Source: Lactarius indigo
Taxonomy: Eukaryota > Basidiomycota > Agaricomycetes > Russulales > Russulaceae
Length of the DNA stretch: 64,000 bases
Direction of reading: 5' to 3'
Assembly: GCA_025766275.1 (NCBI GenBank)
Contig: JAFKAC010000001.1
Span: forward strand, 1,302,001 to 1,366,000
Shown here: positions 24,200 through 35,439 of the stretch, in pieces
Layout of the letters: each line of letters opens with the position of its first letter
Numbering within the stretch: position 1 is the stretch's first letter
Program-made: the position numbers and the translations under genes
The notes under the pieces: generated by a model
Told to the model about the DNA's origin: nothing
The model's input: the letters and a program-made list of their open reading frames with translations, nothing else
Database searches by the model: none

Positions 24200-24718
24200 T
24201 ACTGTAAACCCATTGTACTCGGTAAGGCCAGTAAGGCAGCGTTATTCCAGCCCTACTATATGTAGCATCATTGACCGCAACCCTCTACTTCCCACTACAC
24301 CGGCACTGGTATACATGTTCCGGAGATGTCGCCCAAGGGAACGCCGATTCATTCCCTCACAGAAGAGAAGCCTCTAGGTGTTTCGAGTCCATCAGGGTCC
24401 CACGAGGTAGGTCATCCAATGAGCATGAAACTGACGTTGAATGACGCTGGCAGAGCGGTAGTATGCGCAAACAAACATGGAAAACAGAAAGTAACACCAC
24501 TTTCTATCACTACTGGTAGCGGTTTTTCTCGATCGACACGTTCAAGGGAGATGCTCTTGGTGATGCTGGTTGATCATCTCAATCGGGCCTATCAGTGGTC
24601 GAAGGCTGGGAGTCTGGCCAGCGGCGTTCAACTTATAAGCCACTGGCACCTCCCTTACTAGTTCGTCATATCGTCCCAGTTCTATCTTTCTCAACATCGC
24701 ATTGCTTGACACTCACAA
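24200..24718 (+). promoter_or_regulatory. Upstream module of gene E (copy U4)
   Basis: It is strongly conserved with the regions before genes F (31400-30940, minus) and G (58530-58070, minus). Shared blocks are GTAGCATCATTGA.CGCAACCCT, GATTCATTCCCTCACAGAAGAGAAGCCTC, GAGGTAGGTCATCCAATGA (CCAAT at 24416-24420), TTGAATGACGCT.GCAGAGCGGTAGTATGC, CTATCACTACTGGTAGCGG, and TCAACTTATAAGCC with TTATAA at 24633-24638, about 85 bp before the ATG. The CCAAT- and TATA-like positions are typical of a promoter. The GAG/GTAGGT block could instead be a splice donor of a 5' exon. Confidence 0.65.
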
Positions 24719-26685
24719 ATGGCCGCACACGACAGTGACGACTTGTATGTGGTTTACGAGAAGGCCCGTTATATACCGCAATCTGAACCTAAGACAGAAG
24801 CTAAATGGGGTCTGTTGACTCGGACTTTCTATCTGGCGAACCGTATTCTCATTTGTATACCAGAGGAGACCTCTAAATTCCCGTCTGGGCAGTGGTCGAA
24901 GTACCTTGAGGAGATGGGGGATCGGGATAAAAAGATGGTCGAGAGGTACACAAAAGAAGCGGACACTACCCTCGTATTTGTATGTTCTGGTCTAGTCCTC
25001 TGCATATTTCTTTTCTAAGACATTTTTTCAAGGCTGGCCTGTTCACGGCTGTCATCACAGTCTCCCTTGCTGAAAGCTACAAGTGGCTATCTCCCGATCC
25101 AGGCGATGAGACCGTCAAGCTACTCACCCAAATATCTCAGCAACTTGTCAACGTCTCCAACGGGATACCCCTCGAGAGCATCTCAGCTGGGAGTAGTCAG
25201 CCATTCAAACCGTCAATTTCTGCCGTCATGGTCAACGTCGCATGGTTCTGCAGTGTTGTCCTCTGTTTAGGTTGCTCGGTCTTCGCAACTTTGATCCAAC
25301 AACAGGTCCGGCAGTATCTGGAACTCACGCAGAGACCTGGCGCACCTTACGAGCGAGCGCGTTTACGAATGTTTCTGTTCAATGGCCTCGGAAAATTCCA
25401 TGTGGACACAACCTACCAGTTACTGGCCATGTCCTTGCACACATCTATCTTTCTCTACTGCGTGGGTATTGTCATCTATATTTTCACCATCGGCAAGGGC
25501 ATCGGATCCTTCACTCTCGGCCACATCACCTTTGGACCTCTCGCCCCCGGCTATTTCGTCATTGGCTATATCTCCGTCTTCTACCTCATATACACAATTT
25601 TGACATTTTTGCCGTTCTTTTACTTCGATTGTCCACATGGCACACCCTTCACTGCACTCGCATGGTGCTTATACCACATTTTCTGCATTGGGGTTTTCTC
25701 GACCATTCGACTTATTCCTGGACTCGGACTCGAAAAGCGGATCAACGAGCATAAACAGAGGTTCGGGGATGGCCTGCAGAGGACAGTCGAGTTCCATGGC
25801 ATTCAAGCCCAACAATCGGTGGACGCTAACGCTCTTGAATGGACCCTTGGGGCTCCCATTGAAAAAAACAAGACCGAAGACTCTGCCACGTTGGTGCCAG
25901 AATTTTTCGATGACTATGCCCTATCGGAGTTCCATCCGCCGGCGACCAATCCCATCTCCTTCTTCAGTCGCATCAAGACATATACACTAAGATTCTTCGC
26001 TGGCAAGTCGGTCGCAGTAAAGCGGGAAAACCCGAAGCGTCTGCGGATAAGCCTGAAGTGTCTGTGGAGTTGGGTAAGGGTGTACAATCAGAACTCGGTG
26101 CCCTTGCCATCCCGTTTCAAGTTCCCCCCCGAGCCTCCCGCCGACACTGATCGCCTTCTTGAAAATTGGGCTCAACAGGACCCCGCTGCCGGTACGATAG
26201 GACGATGTTTCGGCGCGTTGGTTGCAAAGAAGCTTGCAACCGACATCAACTCGAGTCATGACTCAGGTGTTGGTGTCCAGGACGCAAAGCTGAAGTTGTC
26301 AGCCATTCTAGGGACCAAGATCCCGGTGGAGACTCTTCTTGAGCACCCGGGCGCCATCAGTCTCGCGAGCATCACCTTCCTTAAACCGAGTAAGGACACA
26401 GAAAGGGCGCCATCCGACGTACTGGACATATTCCGAACGACTGTTCGTATCCTTGCGGAAGATATCCCGTCTTCACCGTCCGCGCGACTACAACCCTGGG
26501 AGGACCTGGTAACCGACTTTAAAACGACATATTCCGGTGCACAATGCTTGGTTCAAAGCGTTCCAGCTCTTTCTCGGCTGGTGGACCAACTGGAGTCGAT
26601 AGAGGGTTCCGATTCGTTCGCGCCAAGCAGCGAAGCTCTCCCGGCCGGAGACGGTCACTTATGCACCGCCTGGGCGTGTGTCTGA
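24719..26685 (+). CDS. DUF6535 membrane protein, gene E (intact, 2 exons)
   Basis: Exons are 24719-24979 and 25033-26685 (intron gtatgt...ttcaag, phase 0), giving 637 residues. Exon 1 carries a short variable N-terminus, then FYLANRILICIPEET, a W-S-KYLEEM block and the end TKEADTTLVF. Exon 2 has TM1 (AGLFTAVITVSLAESYKWLSP), TM2 (VNVAWFCSVVLCLGCSVFATLIQQQ), the basic loop RQYLELTQRPGAPYERARLR, and a TM3/TM4 region carrying a Gly-rich insert (KGIGSFTLGHITFGPLAPGY) not present in genes A-C. The C-terminus follows from FYFDCPHGTP, with LRISLKCLWSWVRVYNQ and IGRCFGALVAKKLATDINS. It is very similar to gene G. The final ~25 residues differ from paralogs. No disruption was seen. Confidence 0.92.
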
Positions 26686-26699
26686 ACCTGCTCGGATAA

Positions 26700-28100
26700 C
26701 GGATCAATATTGCTGCAATAGCGCGAGTGTTACGCTACGGACTCGCAAACTTACCGTTTCTCTTTCTTTCTCGACTCTTCCATACGCTTCCCAACTTGTC
26801 GTCTCGAACCTACTGTATGATTCGGAAGACGTATGACGTATGGCCCGGTTCTTGTAGTACTTAAAGAACTCCTAAAGCTCTTGGCGGATTCATTCTGCCA
26901 GAGGACCGAACGGCGGTAGCTTCCGCGTACCACGCTCGACCTCGGGCTCGTCTCGGACTTGCCACCACAAACTTTTGGACTACCCCTCAGGGGTAATGTA
27001 CTCTTTCGGATTCGTCTTCTCTCGCGCATTCTGGATGCTTCTTACTTTACACATTCGGAAAGCTGCTTAAGGCAGCTATGAAGTATGTATGATAGTATTG
27101 TAACCTCATGTTCTCGCAGCTCCTCGCGCACACCCATTTTCGTCTGATGGACGACTGGCAGCTGCGAATGGGAAACAAGCGTGACTTTTATCCGTCTCAG
27201 TATCGTACCCGAAGGTCTCTGCACCTGCCCGACTTACTATACGACTCTCTGATGTTTCCAAGGATGTTTCTTACTCATGACCAGAAATGTTTTTGATAAA
27301 GCCTAATATTATTGTACCTATACCTATAAAAAGGGCCAATGAATGTAACTGATTCTTGACTCGGAAAACTCCCCCTCGTCTGCCTCACAAAAGATTCATT
27401 CGCTCGACTTCGTCTCTTGCTTCGTCTTGTCTCGTCTCACCTCGGTCACCCGCACGTGACTGACTTCATACTCCGGCCCGGCCTTAACTACTGTATTCAA
27501 CTGCAGTAGCATTCTCGTATAAACATCTTTTGGCTCCACGAACAACGAACCCGAACGACCTCGCTTCCCCGCTCGTCTTGTGCATCGTCGCTTCACCGTC
27601 TTGTTGTCGGCATTCTCCGAACGACACGCCTCACTGCGCGTGACAGCGAGGGCTCGGTAGTACGGGATGACATGTCACTGGTGACCTCGACCGCAGCCGG
27701 GTCTCGTGTGCACCACGACCTTGTCCCCGTGTCACACCTAAGTTACGAGCTGCGGTTTCGGCGAGTCCAATTGTCCCCCCCGTTCCCCCTTGTTTACTCC
27801 CACTTTCTGTCTCGCCTTCCGCAGTTGACAAGAGCTCGCCACATCAAGATGGGTTTAAATATTGAGCTACCGGCTTCACTAACATCTCTCTTCACATTGT
27901 TCCCCGAGGACGTACCTGCCTTCCGAGGGTGCGTCAGGCATATATGCGTAGCCGCTTCGTTTACATTCATCTGCACGGTGCTACGAGCTACTTGGAGATG
28001 GATATACCAGTACGGTGCTGATGGCTGATGGAATACAACTGACAGGCGCACTGGACGCGATTCTAGGGTGACCGATGCAAATACAGTAAGATTCGGCACC
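26700..28100 (+). repeat. Dispersed repeat blocks behind gene E
   Basis: CTACTGTATGATTCGGAAGACGTATGACG...TTGTAGTACTTAAAGAACT (26812-26870) matches 32720-32790 and, reversed, 12670-12750. CTGTATTCAACTGCAGTAGCATTCTCGTATAAACATCTTTTGGCTCCACG...CTCGTCTTGTG (27490-27585) matches 32826-32930 and, reversed, 12560-12655. CCTTGTTTACTC.C.TT..TGTCTC.CC..CCGCAGTTG (27787-27830) matches 14025-14070. No conserved protein was seen; short ORFs are shadows. Confidence 0.65.
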
Positions 28101-28329
28101 TTCTCCTTCCATCGTCACTATCGCACACGAGTTCTATGTTGAGAGGAAAGTAGGCGACCTCATACTCGCCATCTTACTCATCGGCTTCGCAGTCGTGCCC
28201 CTCCTTCTGGGGGCCGGGATCTGAGCTCATCGGGCGTCGCTCAACCTCTTTCTCTACACGCTCACTCTACACTGTCTTCCATATTGGTCAAGTGCGCGCG
28301 AACAGCATGACGAGTCTGCTCGTGGCGCA

Positions 28330-28628
28330 ATTTCCCTGCGGTTTCTTCGCTGCCTCGCCGCTCACCAGCAACATCAGGGTCATTAATGAGCAGTCTGCTC
28401 AGTCAGGCCAGTTTGATCCCATCCTTGGATCCCGCACCGATGACCTCCTCAGGACATGCGTACCAGACACCTCGCGACCGCATATCTGCTTGAGGACTCT
28501 CTGGTATTGTGCGAGAGAATACAACCAGCTCGGGAATACAAGTCCCTTGTCGTCATATGTACCATTTTCGTAAACTCGGAGATGACTCGCAGAATTCAGT
28601 CCGAAGAGTACTCAGCTTCGCGTCTGAT
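28330..28628 (+). pseudogene. Fragment of an A/B-type DUF6535 gene
   Basis: The fragment encodes QSAQSGQFDPILGSRTDDLL..TCVP and LRTLWYCAREYNQLGNTSPL, closely like gene B (36680-36860), then a frameshift and EMTRRIQSEE. It has no start and no membrane part. It ends abruptly where a piece in opposite orientation begins. Confidence 0.82.
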
Positions 28629-28634
28629 ATGACT

Positions 28635-28850
28635 TGAAAATACCCACAGCGTAGAGTAGGATGGATGAGTACAAGGAAATGGTCAGAAACTGGAGGAGTC
28701 GTTCCATATATTTCCTAAGGTCATTGAACACAAACGTTCGCACATGCGCACACTCGGGTCCTTGTGGATACCGTCGTGACCATTGCTGGATCAATGTCCC
28801 GCCAACCGAGCAATTAATACAGTGCGCTATACTGCAGAACCGTGTGAGAT
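28635..28850 (-). pseudogene. Fragment of a DUF6535 gene (TM2-TM3 region), opposite strand
   Basis: On the minus strand, FCSIAHCINCSVGGTLIQQWSRRYPQGP, HVRTFVFNDLRKYMERLLQ and LTISLYSSILLYAVGIF represent TM2, the basic loop and TM3 of a D-type copy. Upstream and downstream parts are missing. It directly abuts the plus-strand fragment at about 28630 and lies in the 3' flank of gene F. Confidence 0.78.
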
Positions 28851-28957
28851 ACCGAATCGTCCAGAAGTATAGTAGAAGACAATAGAGATGATAGAAATAG
28901 TATGGTGCGCTCGCCATGGCCGTGATGCGACTCACTAGCTTGATATAGATTCGTTGT

Positions 28958-30939
28958 TCAGACATTGTCGAGGCGTTCATCAGCCATCTCTGGCTCCCTG
29001 AGCGCGGGCAACCTCTTCTTTATCTCTTCCAGCTTGGCCATCAACCATTCAGGGGCCTGTAACCGGCGTGTGTTGTAATATGTCTTGTGGAAGGCATCTA
29101 CCAGATCCTGTGGCGGCCCCGCATCTAATGACGTTAGGAAGTCTTTCGCGAGGAGGATGTCGATAGTCTCTTGGAATACTTCCAGTGCTTCTGGCGGTGA
29201 CTTTTCCGTGATCAAGGTGTTCATCTCGCTTGGCGCCATGAGGGAGACAATGTTCGCGAGGCCGATGGCGCCTGGTTGGTCAAGAAGATCCTCCACCTCC
29301 TCTCTCTCCCTTCCTAGGATAGCTGATAGAGATGCCAGCTTCACCTCGCGGCCGCGAACACCCGAGGAATGGCACGAGTTGATGTCAGCCGCAAGCTTCT
29401 TTGCGATCAACGCGCCGAAACATCGTCCTATCTTACTGGAGGTGGGGTCCTGTTCGGCCTGAAGGCGACGAGTCATGTCGGGGTCAGGAAGGGGGAAATA
29501 GGACGGCAAGGGCGCCGAGTTCTGATTGAATTCCTTTGCCCAATACAACAGACACTTGAGACACGTTTGCAAACGTCTTTTGCGCTCCTCTCCGGCCGAG
29601 GTTCCTAGCATACATGTCTCGAGGAGACGGAAGCCGAAGACGGGATTAGTCGGTGGCTGGTCGGACATACGGGGGTGAATTGGCTCCGGCGCGCCCAATC
29701 GAGCATAAGTGTCGAAAAACTTTGGCACCGATATGGCAAAGTTTTCGATCTCCTTGTTTTCGAGGATAGCCTTAAGGGTCCATTCAAGCGCATTCGCGTC
29801 CACCGATTGTTGGGCCTCGATGCCACGGAGCTCGACGGTCTTCTGCAGGCCGTCCCAGAACCTGTGTCTATGCTTGTTGACCCGCTCTTTGAGCCACTTT
29901 TTGGGTCCACGAAATAGGTCCTTGATATGTCGAACGGTCGCAAAAACCACAAATGAGCAAAAGTGGAATAAGCACCACACGAGCGCAGTGAAGGGTGTGC
30001 CATATGGGCAATCGAAGGAAAAGAACGGCAAAACTGTCAAACCTGCGTATACGAGATAGAAGATGGAGAGATAGAGAACGGAGAGGTAGCCAAGGGTGAG
30101 GGGTCCAAGGGTGATGGGTCCGAGGGTAAGGGATCCGATGCCCTTGCTGATGGTGAAAATATAGATGACAAGACCCACGCAGTAGAGAAGGATGGACGTG
30201 TGCACGAACATGGCCAGTAACTGGTGGAACGTATCCATCCGGAATTTTATAAGGCCGTTGAACAGAAATATTCGCAAACGGGCACGCTCATAAGCTGCGC
30301 CGGGTCTCTGTGTCAGCATCAGATACCGTCTGGACTGTTGTTGGACCAATGTCGCCCCGACAGAACAACCCAAGGTGAGGACAACGCTGCAGAACCATGT
30401 GACGTTAACCATGACGGCAGAAATCGTCGGCTTGAATTGCTGGTTATTCCCAGCTGAGATGGTCTCAAGGGGTATCCCGTTGGAGATGTTGACAAGTTGC
30501 TGAGATATTTGGGTGAGTAGCTTGACGGTCTCATCGCCTGGGTCGGGAGATAGCCACTTGTAGCTTTCAACAATGGAGACTGTGATGACAGCCGAGAAAA
30601 GACCAGTCTTTAACATGTGCTTTAGAAGGAAAATATGCAGAGGGATGTGGGACCGGTACACACAAATATAAGGGTGCTGTCCGCCTCTCCCTGGTACCTC
30701 TCGATCGTCTGTTTATCCTGCTCGTCCATGGACTTAAGGTACTCGGACCACAGCACAGAAGGGCCTTCGAAGGTCTCCCCTGGTACACAAATAAGAATAC
30801 GGTGGTTCGTCAGACAGAAAGCCAACAGACCACCTTGAGCCGCAGGCTCTGGCTGAGGTTCAGGTTGCGGTACACCAACTTGACTCGGAGTGGTCTGAGT
30901 CTCGTCAAGCGGAGGTGGGTTCAAGTTGCGCGCAGCCAT
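28958..30939 (-). CDS. DUF6535 membrane protein, gene F (intact, 2 exons)
   Basis: Exons on the minus strand are 30939-30664 and 30607-28958 (intron gtgtgt...ttaaag, phase 0), giving 641 residues. Exon 1 has a Pro/Glu-rich N-terminus, LLAFCLTNHRILICVPGE, LWSEYLKSM and a GEADSTLIF end. Exon 2 has TM1 (TGLFSAVITVSIVESYKWLSP), TM2 (VNVTWFCSVVLTLGCSVGATLVQQQ), the basic loop RRYLMLTQRPGAAYERARLR, a TM3/TM4 region with a repetitive GSLTLGPITLGPLTLGYL insert, then FFSFDCPYGTP. The C-terminal domain has LQTCLKCLLYWAKEFNQ and IGRCFGALIAKKLAADINS, and a PGAIGLANIVSL motif. Exon 1's upstream module is at 30940-31400. No disabling change was seen. Confidence 0.92.
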
Positions 30940-31400
30940 TTGTGAGTGCCAACAAGATGATGTTGAGAAAGATGGAAATGGGGTGATACGATGAACTGGT
31001 AGGAGGGAGGCTTATAAGTTGAAGGACGCTGTTAGCCAAACCTCTGGCCGTCGGCTACTATTAAGTATGGCCCAACTAGCATTACCCTTAAACATGCCGA
31101 TCGAGCCTGAGGAACATTGCTACCAGTAGTAATGGGAAGCGATGTTACTTGCCACTATATTGTGTTTCTAGAATTTTTCGTGCATACTACCGCTCTGCTA
31201 GCGTCATTCAACGACAGTTTAATGTTCATTGGATGACCTACCTCGCGGGGCCCACATGGGATTTGATGGACCCGAAACACCTCGAGGCTTCTCTTCTGTG
31301 AGGGAATGAATCGGTATTCCCCCGGGCAACGTTTTCGAAACATGCAGGTTAGTGCAGATGTAGGGGTTGTAAAGGGTTGCGATCAATGATGCTACATATA
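30940..31400 (-). promoter_or_regulatory. Upstream module of gene F (copy U5)
   Basis: Same block order as before genes E and G. TTATAA is at 31012-31017, about 75 bp before the ATG. A CCAAT (reversed) is at 31228-31232, within GAGGTAGGTCATCCAATGAAC. The palindromic GTTTTCGAAAC core is at about 31330. An ORF starting MFRKRC overlaps the TTTCGAAA block, and similar but frame-broken reading exists in the other copies, so coding function is doubtful. Confidence 0.65.
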
Positions 31401-31419
31401 GGAGTGCTGGAGGAAGTCA

Positions 31420-31790
31420 GCGTCGTGGGTCGTCGATAAAGCACATAAAAATAACACAGAGAATTCGATGACGAAATACCAAGAGAACGAAGCGCTTGTA
31501 GATATGAATTGGATCAGACCTGCTAATGGAACATACCGCTAGGCATAGCCACATGGATGTGTGATTGATTGACACATTGGAAGTGTTCTCTAGACGTTTG
31601 CACCGGCATGCATGGAAGCGCAGGTATATCACTGCCAAACGTCCGACCCCGTTTGAGGGTTCGGTATCCCAAGGTCCATGCAACCCCAATTTAGGCTCAT
31701 TCGCGTGCCAGTCGAAAAGCGGGACCCTCAGACGGGATTTAACTTACTCATTGGCTCAGCACCAAACGTTCAAACTTTCAATCGACCTGG
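31420..31790. other. No gene; flank of the upstream module
   Basis: Parts (CACATCCATGTGGCTATGCC..., GCACCGGCATGCATGGAAGCG) recur at 58640-58780 before gene G, so the co-duplicated upstream sequence extends this far. No coding or RNA feature is visible. Confidence 0.5.
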
Positions 31791-31799
31791 AAATTTGAA

Positions 31800-32940
31800 A
31801 TAGCTCCCAAATGGGGCGGACACGTGGTCAGCTGACTCAACTCGGTGTGCGTCGCAAGGTGGGTCGTGCGAACCCGGGGCATAGGGTCCGTGGTGAATTG
31901 GCAGTGTAGGCGCTGTGAAGTGACGAAGGAGAACGCAGTTCCCGCGCGAGATCCCGTGTCGTGTGATGCATGTGATGTGTGAGTGTCGTAACAGGCGCAA
32001 CCTCCTCGAGGGCCCTACAGCACCGCATCTCTCCTTTATGACTCGGAAATGAAATCCAAATTCGAGCCCAGCTCAAGCACTCCGCTCCACATGTTGTTGC
32101 TTCTCTACGAATATTCTCTAGGTGGGAATCTGGTCGTGGGCTCTCAACAATTCTGTGACTGGGCCCAAAATGGTACTCAAAGGAGCTCGCAGGCCTCCAG
32201 ATGGGACTTTCCATTACAGATACATATAAACACTCAACATGCTGTGACATGCTCGACCTCGACTCGCCCCACGCACTCACAAACTTTCAAGTGGCACCAA
32301 CTCTTTGATCTGAATAATGCCTTTCCCCACCGACAGCGTTGCACTCCCCCTCGCCGTACATACACGCCATGGCGAATGGTCGCAAACACAAGCAATAACA
32401 AATGTACAGCCGCGCACAGGAGCCGAAATGGTTATGAGGTCCAACGACAATGCAGCCCGAAGTGAAAAGGCTGAACGACTGCGGGGAGGATGTTGGGTAT
32501 GACGCTAATGTGTATTGCTTGCCTATGTGCAGCTGACCCGACGGGTTTGTGCCCGTGCTTCCAGGATTGCTCATTTAGTTGCTGTTGCTGCTTTCCATGT
32601 TGCAAGTGTGCCTTTTGCGAATAAGAAATTGTCGCACGGAGATGCACTGGTGCTACATTTCCGAGTGACTCATCTTGCTTCCATTTTCTTTCTTTATGCC
32701 TCCGTACTTGTTGACTCAACGTACTGTATGACTCAGAGGCATTGTAACTCGACTTTCCGTATGACTCAACGACTGTAGTACTTAAGGACTTTTTTGTAAC
32801 CCACAGAGCTCTAAGCTCGGCTTACTGTATTTAACTGCGGTATTTTCTCGTATACATCTCTTTGGTTTCACGGACAACGACCCCCAAACCGCCTCGATTC
32901 CGAGTCCCCTCTCGTCTTGTGAATACTATACACTTCTCTG
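31800..32940 (-). repeat. Long decayed repeat, copy 4 (inverted)
   Basis: On the minus strand it carries the same blocks as copies 1-3: GTCGTTCAGCC.TTTC, CATTGTCGTTGGACCTCA, GAGAAGCAACAACATGTGGAGCGGAGTGCTTG, TCGAATTTGGATTTCATTTC and CACATGCATCACACGACACGGGATC. Next to it, at 32690-32940 on the plus strand, is the GTAGTACTTAAGGACTTTT / CTGTATTTAACTGCGG block. In copy 1 the same two parts stand in the exactly inverted arrangement, so copy 4 is an inverted copy of the whole unit. Confidence 0.75.
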
Positions 32941-33106
32941 CACCATAGGCTGGTCCCCTTCCCTCCTGGTGCCATATCGAACCTAAATCAGAGAGCAGGG
33001 CAGTGACTCACAAGGAAAATATTGGCAATTTGAAAGAAATGTTTTTGCCAGTTTCGCAACCCCAAACTCTGCTGAAACAATTGAGTCACTTGCTTCCACA
33101 GCACGA

Positions 33107-34052
33107 GTGGCACTCTTGGCCAGCGCTGGGTATTCTGTGATCCTGATCTTTGAGGGCTCATGCACACTGCTTAGCTCCTTTGTCCCCGAGACATATGTGC
33201 CCGTACTCCTCGTGCAGAAGGCAAATCACTTGCGCGCAGCGGATCCGGTGAAGAATAAGGACATATATGCAGAGAGCGAACGCATGCCGTCCCCGAGCGC
33301 ACCATCTTCCGCCCATTCAAAATGTTGTTGGTCGAACCGATCTTGCTACTCACAACGATATACACCGCGCTCGCGTATGGCGTCATGTACGCGAGTATGT
33401 GTCACCTCCCTCCTACCGAAGAGCGAGATGTCTGACGTCTGACTTTGTGTCCAGTGTTCAAGGCAGTCCCTTTAATCTTCGTCTGCACACGTCACTTTCG
33501 GTCTCAAGTGAGGGTCTTATTTTCATCGGTATTGGTATCGGCTCTGGACGGTCCTCACCATCTTTATGAACCTTTGGTTCCTGCCCCCGTACCCTGGTCA
33601 CCTGAAACGGTGGCATGGGTTTCCTCCTGTCGAGGAACACCAGTACTCCGTCATGGTTGGTGGACCAACACTAGTAATAGGCATCCTCCTGCTAGGTTGG
33701 AGTGGGAACTACGAGAGTGTGCCGTGGTGGGTGCCTGGGCTAAGCACGATCCTAATTGACCTGTCGATCACGCTCATATTCACCTCCTTCGCTGTACGTG
33801 GACCTGTTATGTATGAGTTTCCTTGAAGCTGACGCGACGAGCAATAGGACTACCTGGTAGACACTTACCTGATGTATGCAGTTTCTCCTCGGCGGCGTTG
33901 CTCTCATACTCGCGCCGATTCCGTTCCTGTTCTACAACTATGGCCAGCGCATACACACGAAGAGTTATTTCGCACCCTGCGTTGATCTCAAAGTTGCCAA
34001 GTTCCTTGAGGAGGACGAATTGTTGGTGGTGCAGACAAGACAAATGGGGTAG
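33107..34052 (+). pseudogene. Decayed MFS drug/polyamine transporter (DHA1 type), C-terminal half
   Basis: Pieces in three frames follow the second half of fungal DHA1 (FLR1/TPO-like) proton antiporters. They are SSFVPETYVPVLLVQKANHLR (the PETY.PVLL motif after TM6), IFRPFKMLLVEPILLLTTIYTALAYGVMYA (TM7), an intron, VFKAVPLIFV (TM8 loop), EGLIFIGIGIGSG, FLPPYPGHLKRWHGFPPVEEH, a GGPTLVIGILLLGW segment (TM9/10), GLSTILIDLSITLIFTSF, an intron, YLVDTYLMYA, then an internal deletion and VALILAPIPFLFYNYGQRIHTKS to a stop at 34050-34052. The N-terminal half is absent. At least three frameshifts and the deletion make it non-functional. The assignment rests on motif recognition only. Confidence 0.82.
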
Positions 34053-35439
34053 TAAGTTGATATCATGTTTTCTCACGACCTCCCAAGGACAAATACGAAC
34101 ACTGTCGTATTCTCATCTGCAGCGTATCCCATTTTGTAGTTTATCCTGTAGAACTACACCGCCGGACTGAAAGAGTGTGGCCAGCACAGCCCGCATGCAT
34201 GATACGCATCCCGAGATAAGCAAGGTCAAAAAAAAAAAACCCACTGACTCAAGTCAAATTTCATTGGAAACATTGAAAATGACAAGTGTGAGAGTGTAGA
34301 GACTGGTCTTTGCAAGTCGCTTACCTGGTTTTCCGTGGGAGCATGCCCGTGTGGCGCTGGTTGAGGAAGCGTGACGCTGGGGAGAGGGGGCTCAGAGCGA
34401 TGACACGGGGAGAAGAGTGTGAAAAAACGCATCGCATTATCGATCGGCGGGGAGCAGCGGGGAGGGAAGGCATGTACATGGAAACGAGTGACTAGGTAGA
34501 TACTAGTAGAGATTGGGCGGAAGCACGAAGTGCTTCTCGATCGGGAAAAAAAAAAAACTGGGAATTTTGTGTCCGAGCTGTCGCGACGGGTGGGCGGAAC
34601 GACCCGAGACGCGCCGACGGACGAGGGACACAAAAACGCCACTTCATCGACCCATTGGCGTTTTGACAAATCAGGGAGCGGCGGTGGGCGAAATAAAAAG
34701 AAACTGTTCTTTGAACCGGCTGAGAATACGGGGGGACATGTGGTGGCACGGAGGAAAGGAATGGGCACGTGGCGCCCACGCAGCCCACGCAGACTATGCT
34801 CTACGCCTAGGCTCCTTCCTTGCTTCGGCTCAGACCGGCTACTGTAATGTGGCGAATTTTTAGAATATTATATTTTGGTAAGGCACTGTACATGTTTTTC
34901 CGCCACACACATCGCACTGGGCGCATTCAAATCCCTGAATGATGGCAGTGCTTGTCCCTTTACACTGTACGGCTGCACAATAAACTGGAGAATTATTGGA
35001 ACCAATGGAAGAGTACCTGCTCACGGAGGCAGCATTTTCACTCTCCCTCATCCCTTCTTTCCTATCTTGAGCACTTTATTTCTATGACGAACATCGCTAT
35101 TGAGAAAACAAATGAGACGTCAAGTAACTAGTGAGTCAAAACACTAGTGGGGTGAGTGGGTTTCCAAGTTACTGGTTTTCGGTGAAATTCAGGGTCTTCA
35201 CTGGCAGGGACAGGGAAAACAACGAGAAATGAATCTGGGTCCTGGGACACTGGAATCGACCGATGTGATCATTTGATCGCCATTGATCTTTATGTGGGTA
35301 TGGCGTTATAATAGACAGGACAAGGAACATAGCCGCATCGGGTCTCATTGGCAGACCTACTGTGATAAAATATGACTTGGAGGATCGGTTTGCCAGCGCA
35401 TATCCTCACCCCTACGGACACCCTGAAACAAGCATTGAA
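34053..35439. other. No gene recognised; two A-runs
   Basis: The stretch between the MFS remnant and gene B. Poly-A runs occur at 34228-34239 and 34546-34557, but I could not find flanking duplications, so I do not call them LINE tails. Overlapping ORFs at 34226-34860 are low-complexity shadows. GAAGCACGAAGTGCTTC at about 34522 is a small perfect hairpin. The region just before 35440 holds the promoter of gene B, without the D-G-type module. Confidence 0.5.

Noticed and set aside
31155..31343. Small protein MFRKRC... in the upstream module
   Set aside because: The frame is not kept in the other module copies (5.1, 24.3, 58.4 kb), so a coding role is unlikely.
34228..34557. Two poly-A runs as possible LINE tails
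   Set aside because: I found no flanking direct repeats and no GGTTC before the A-run.
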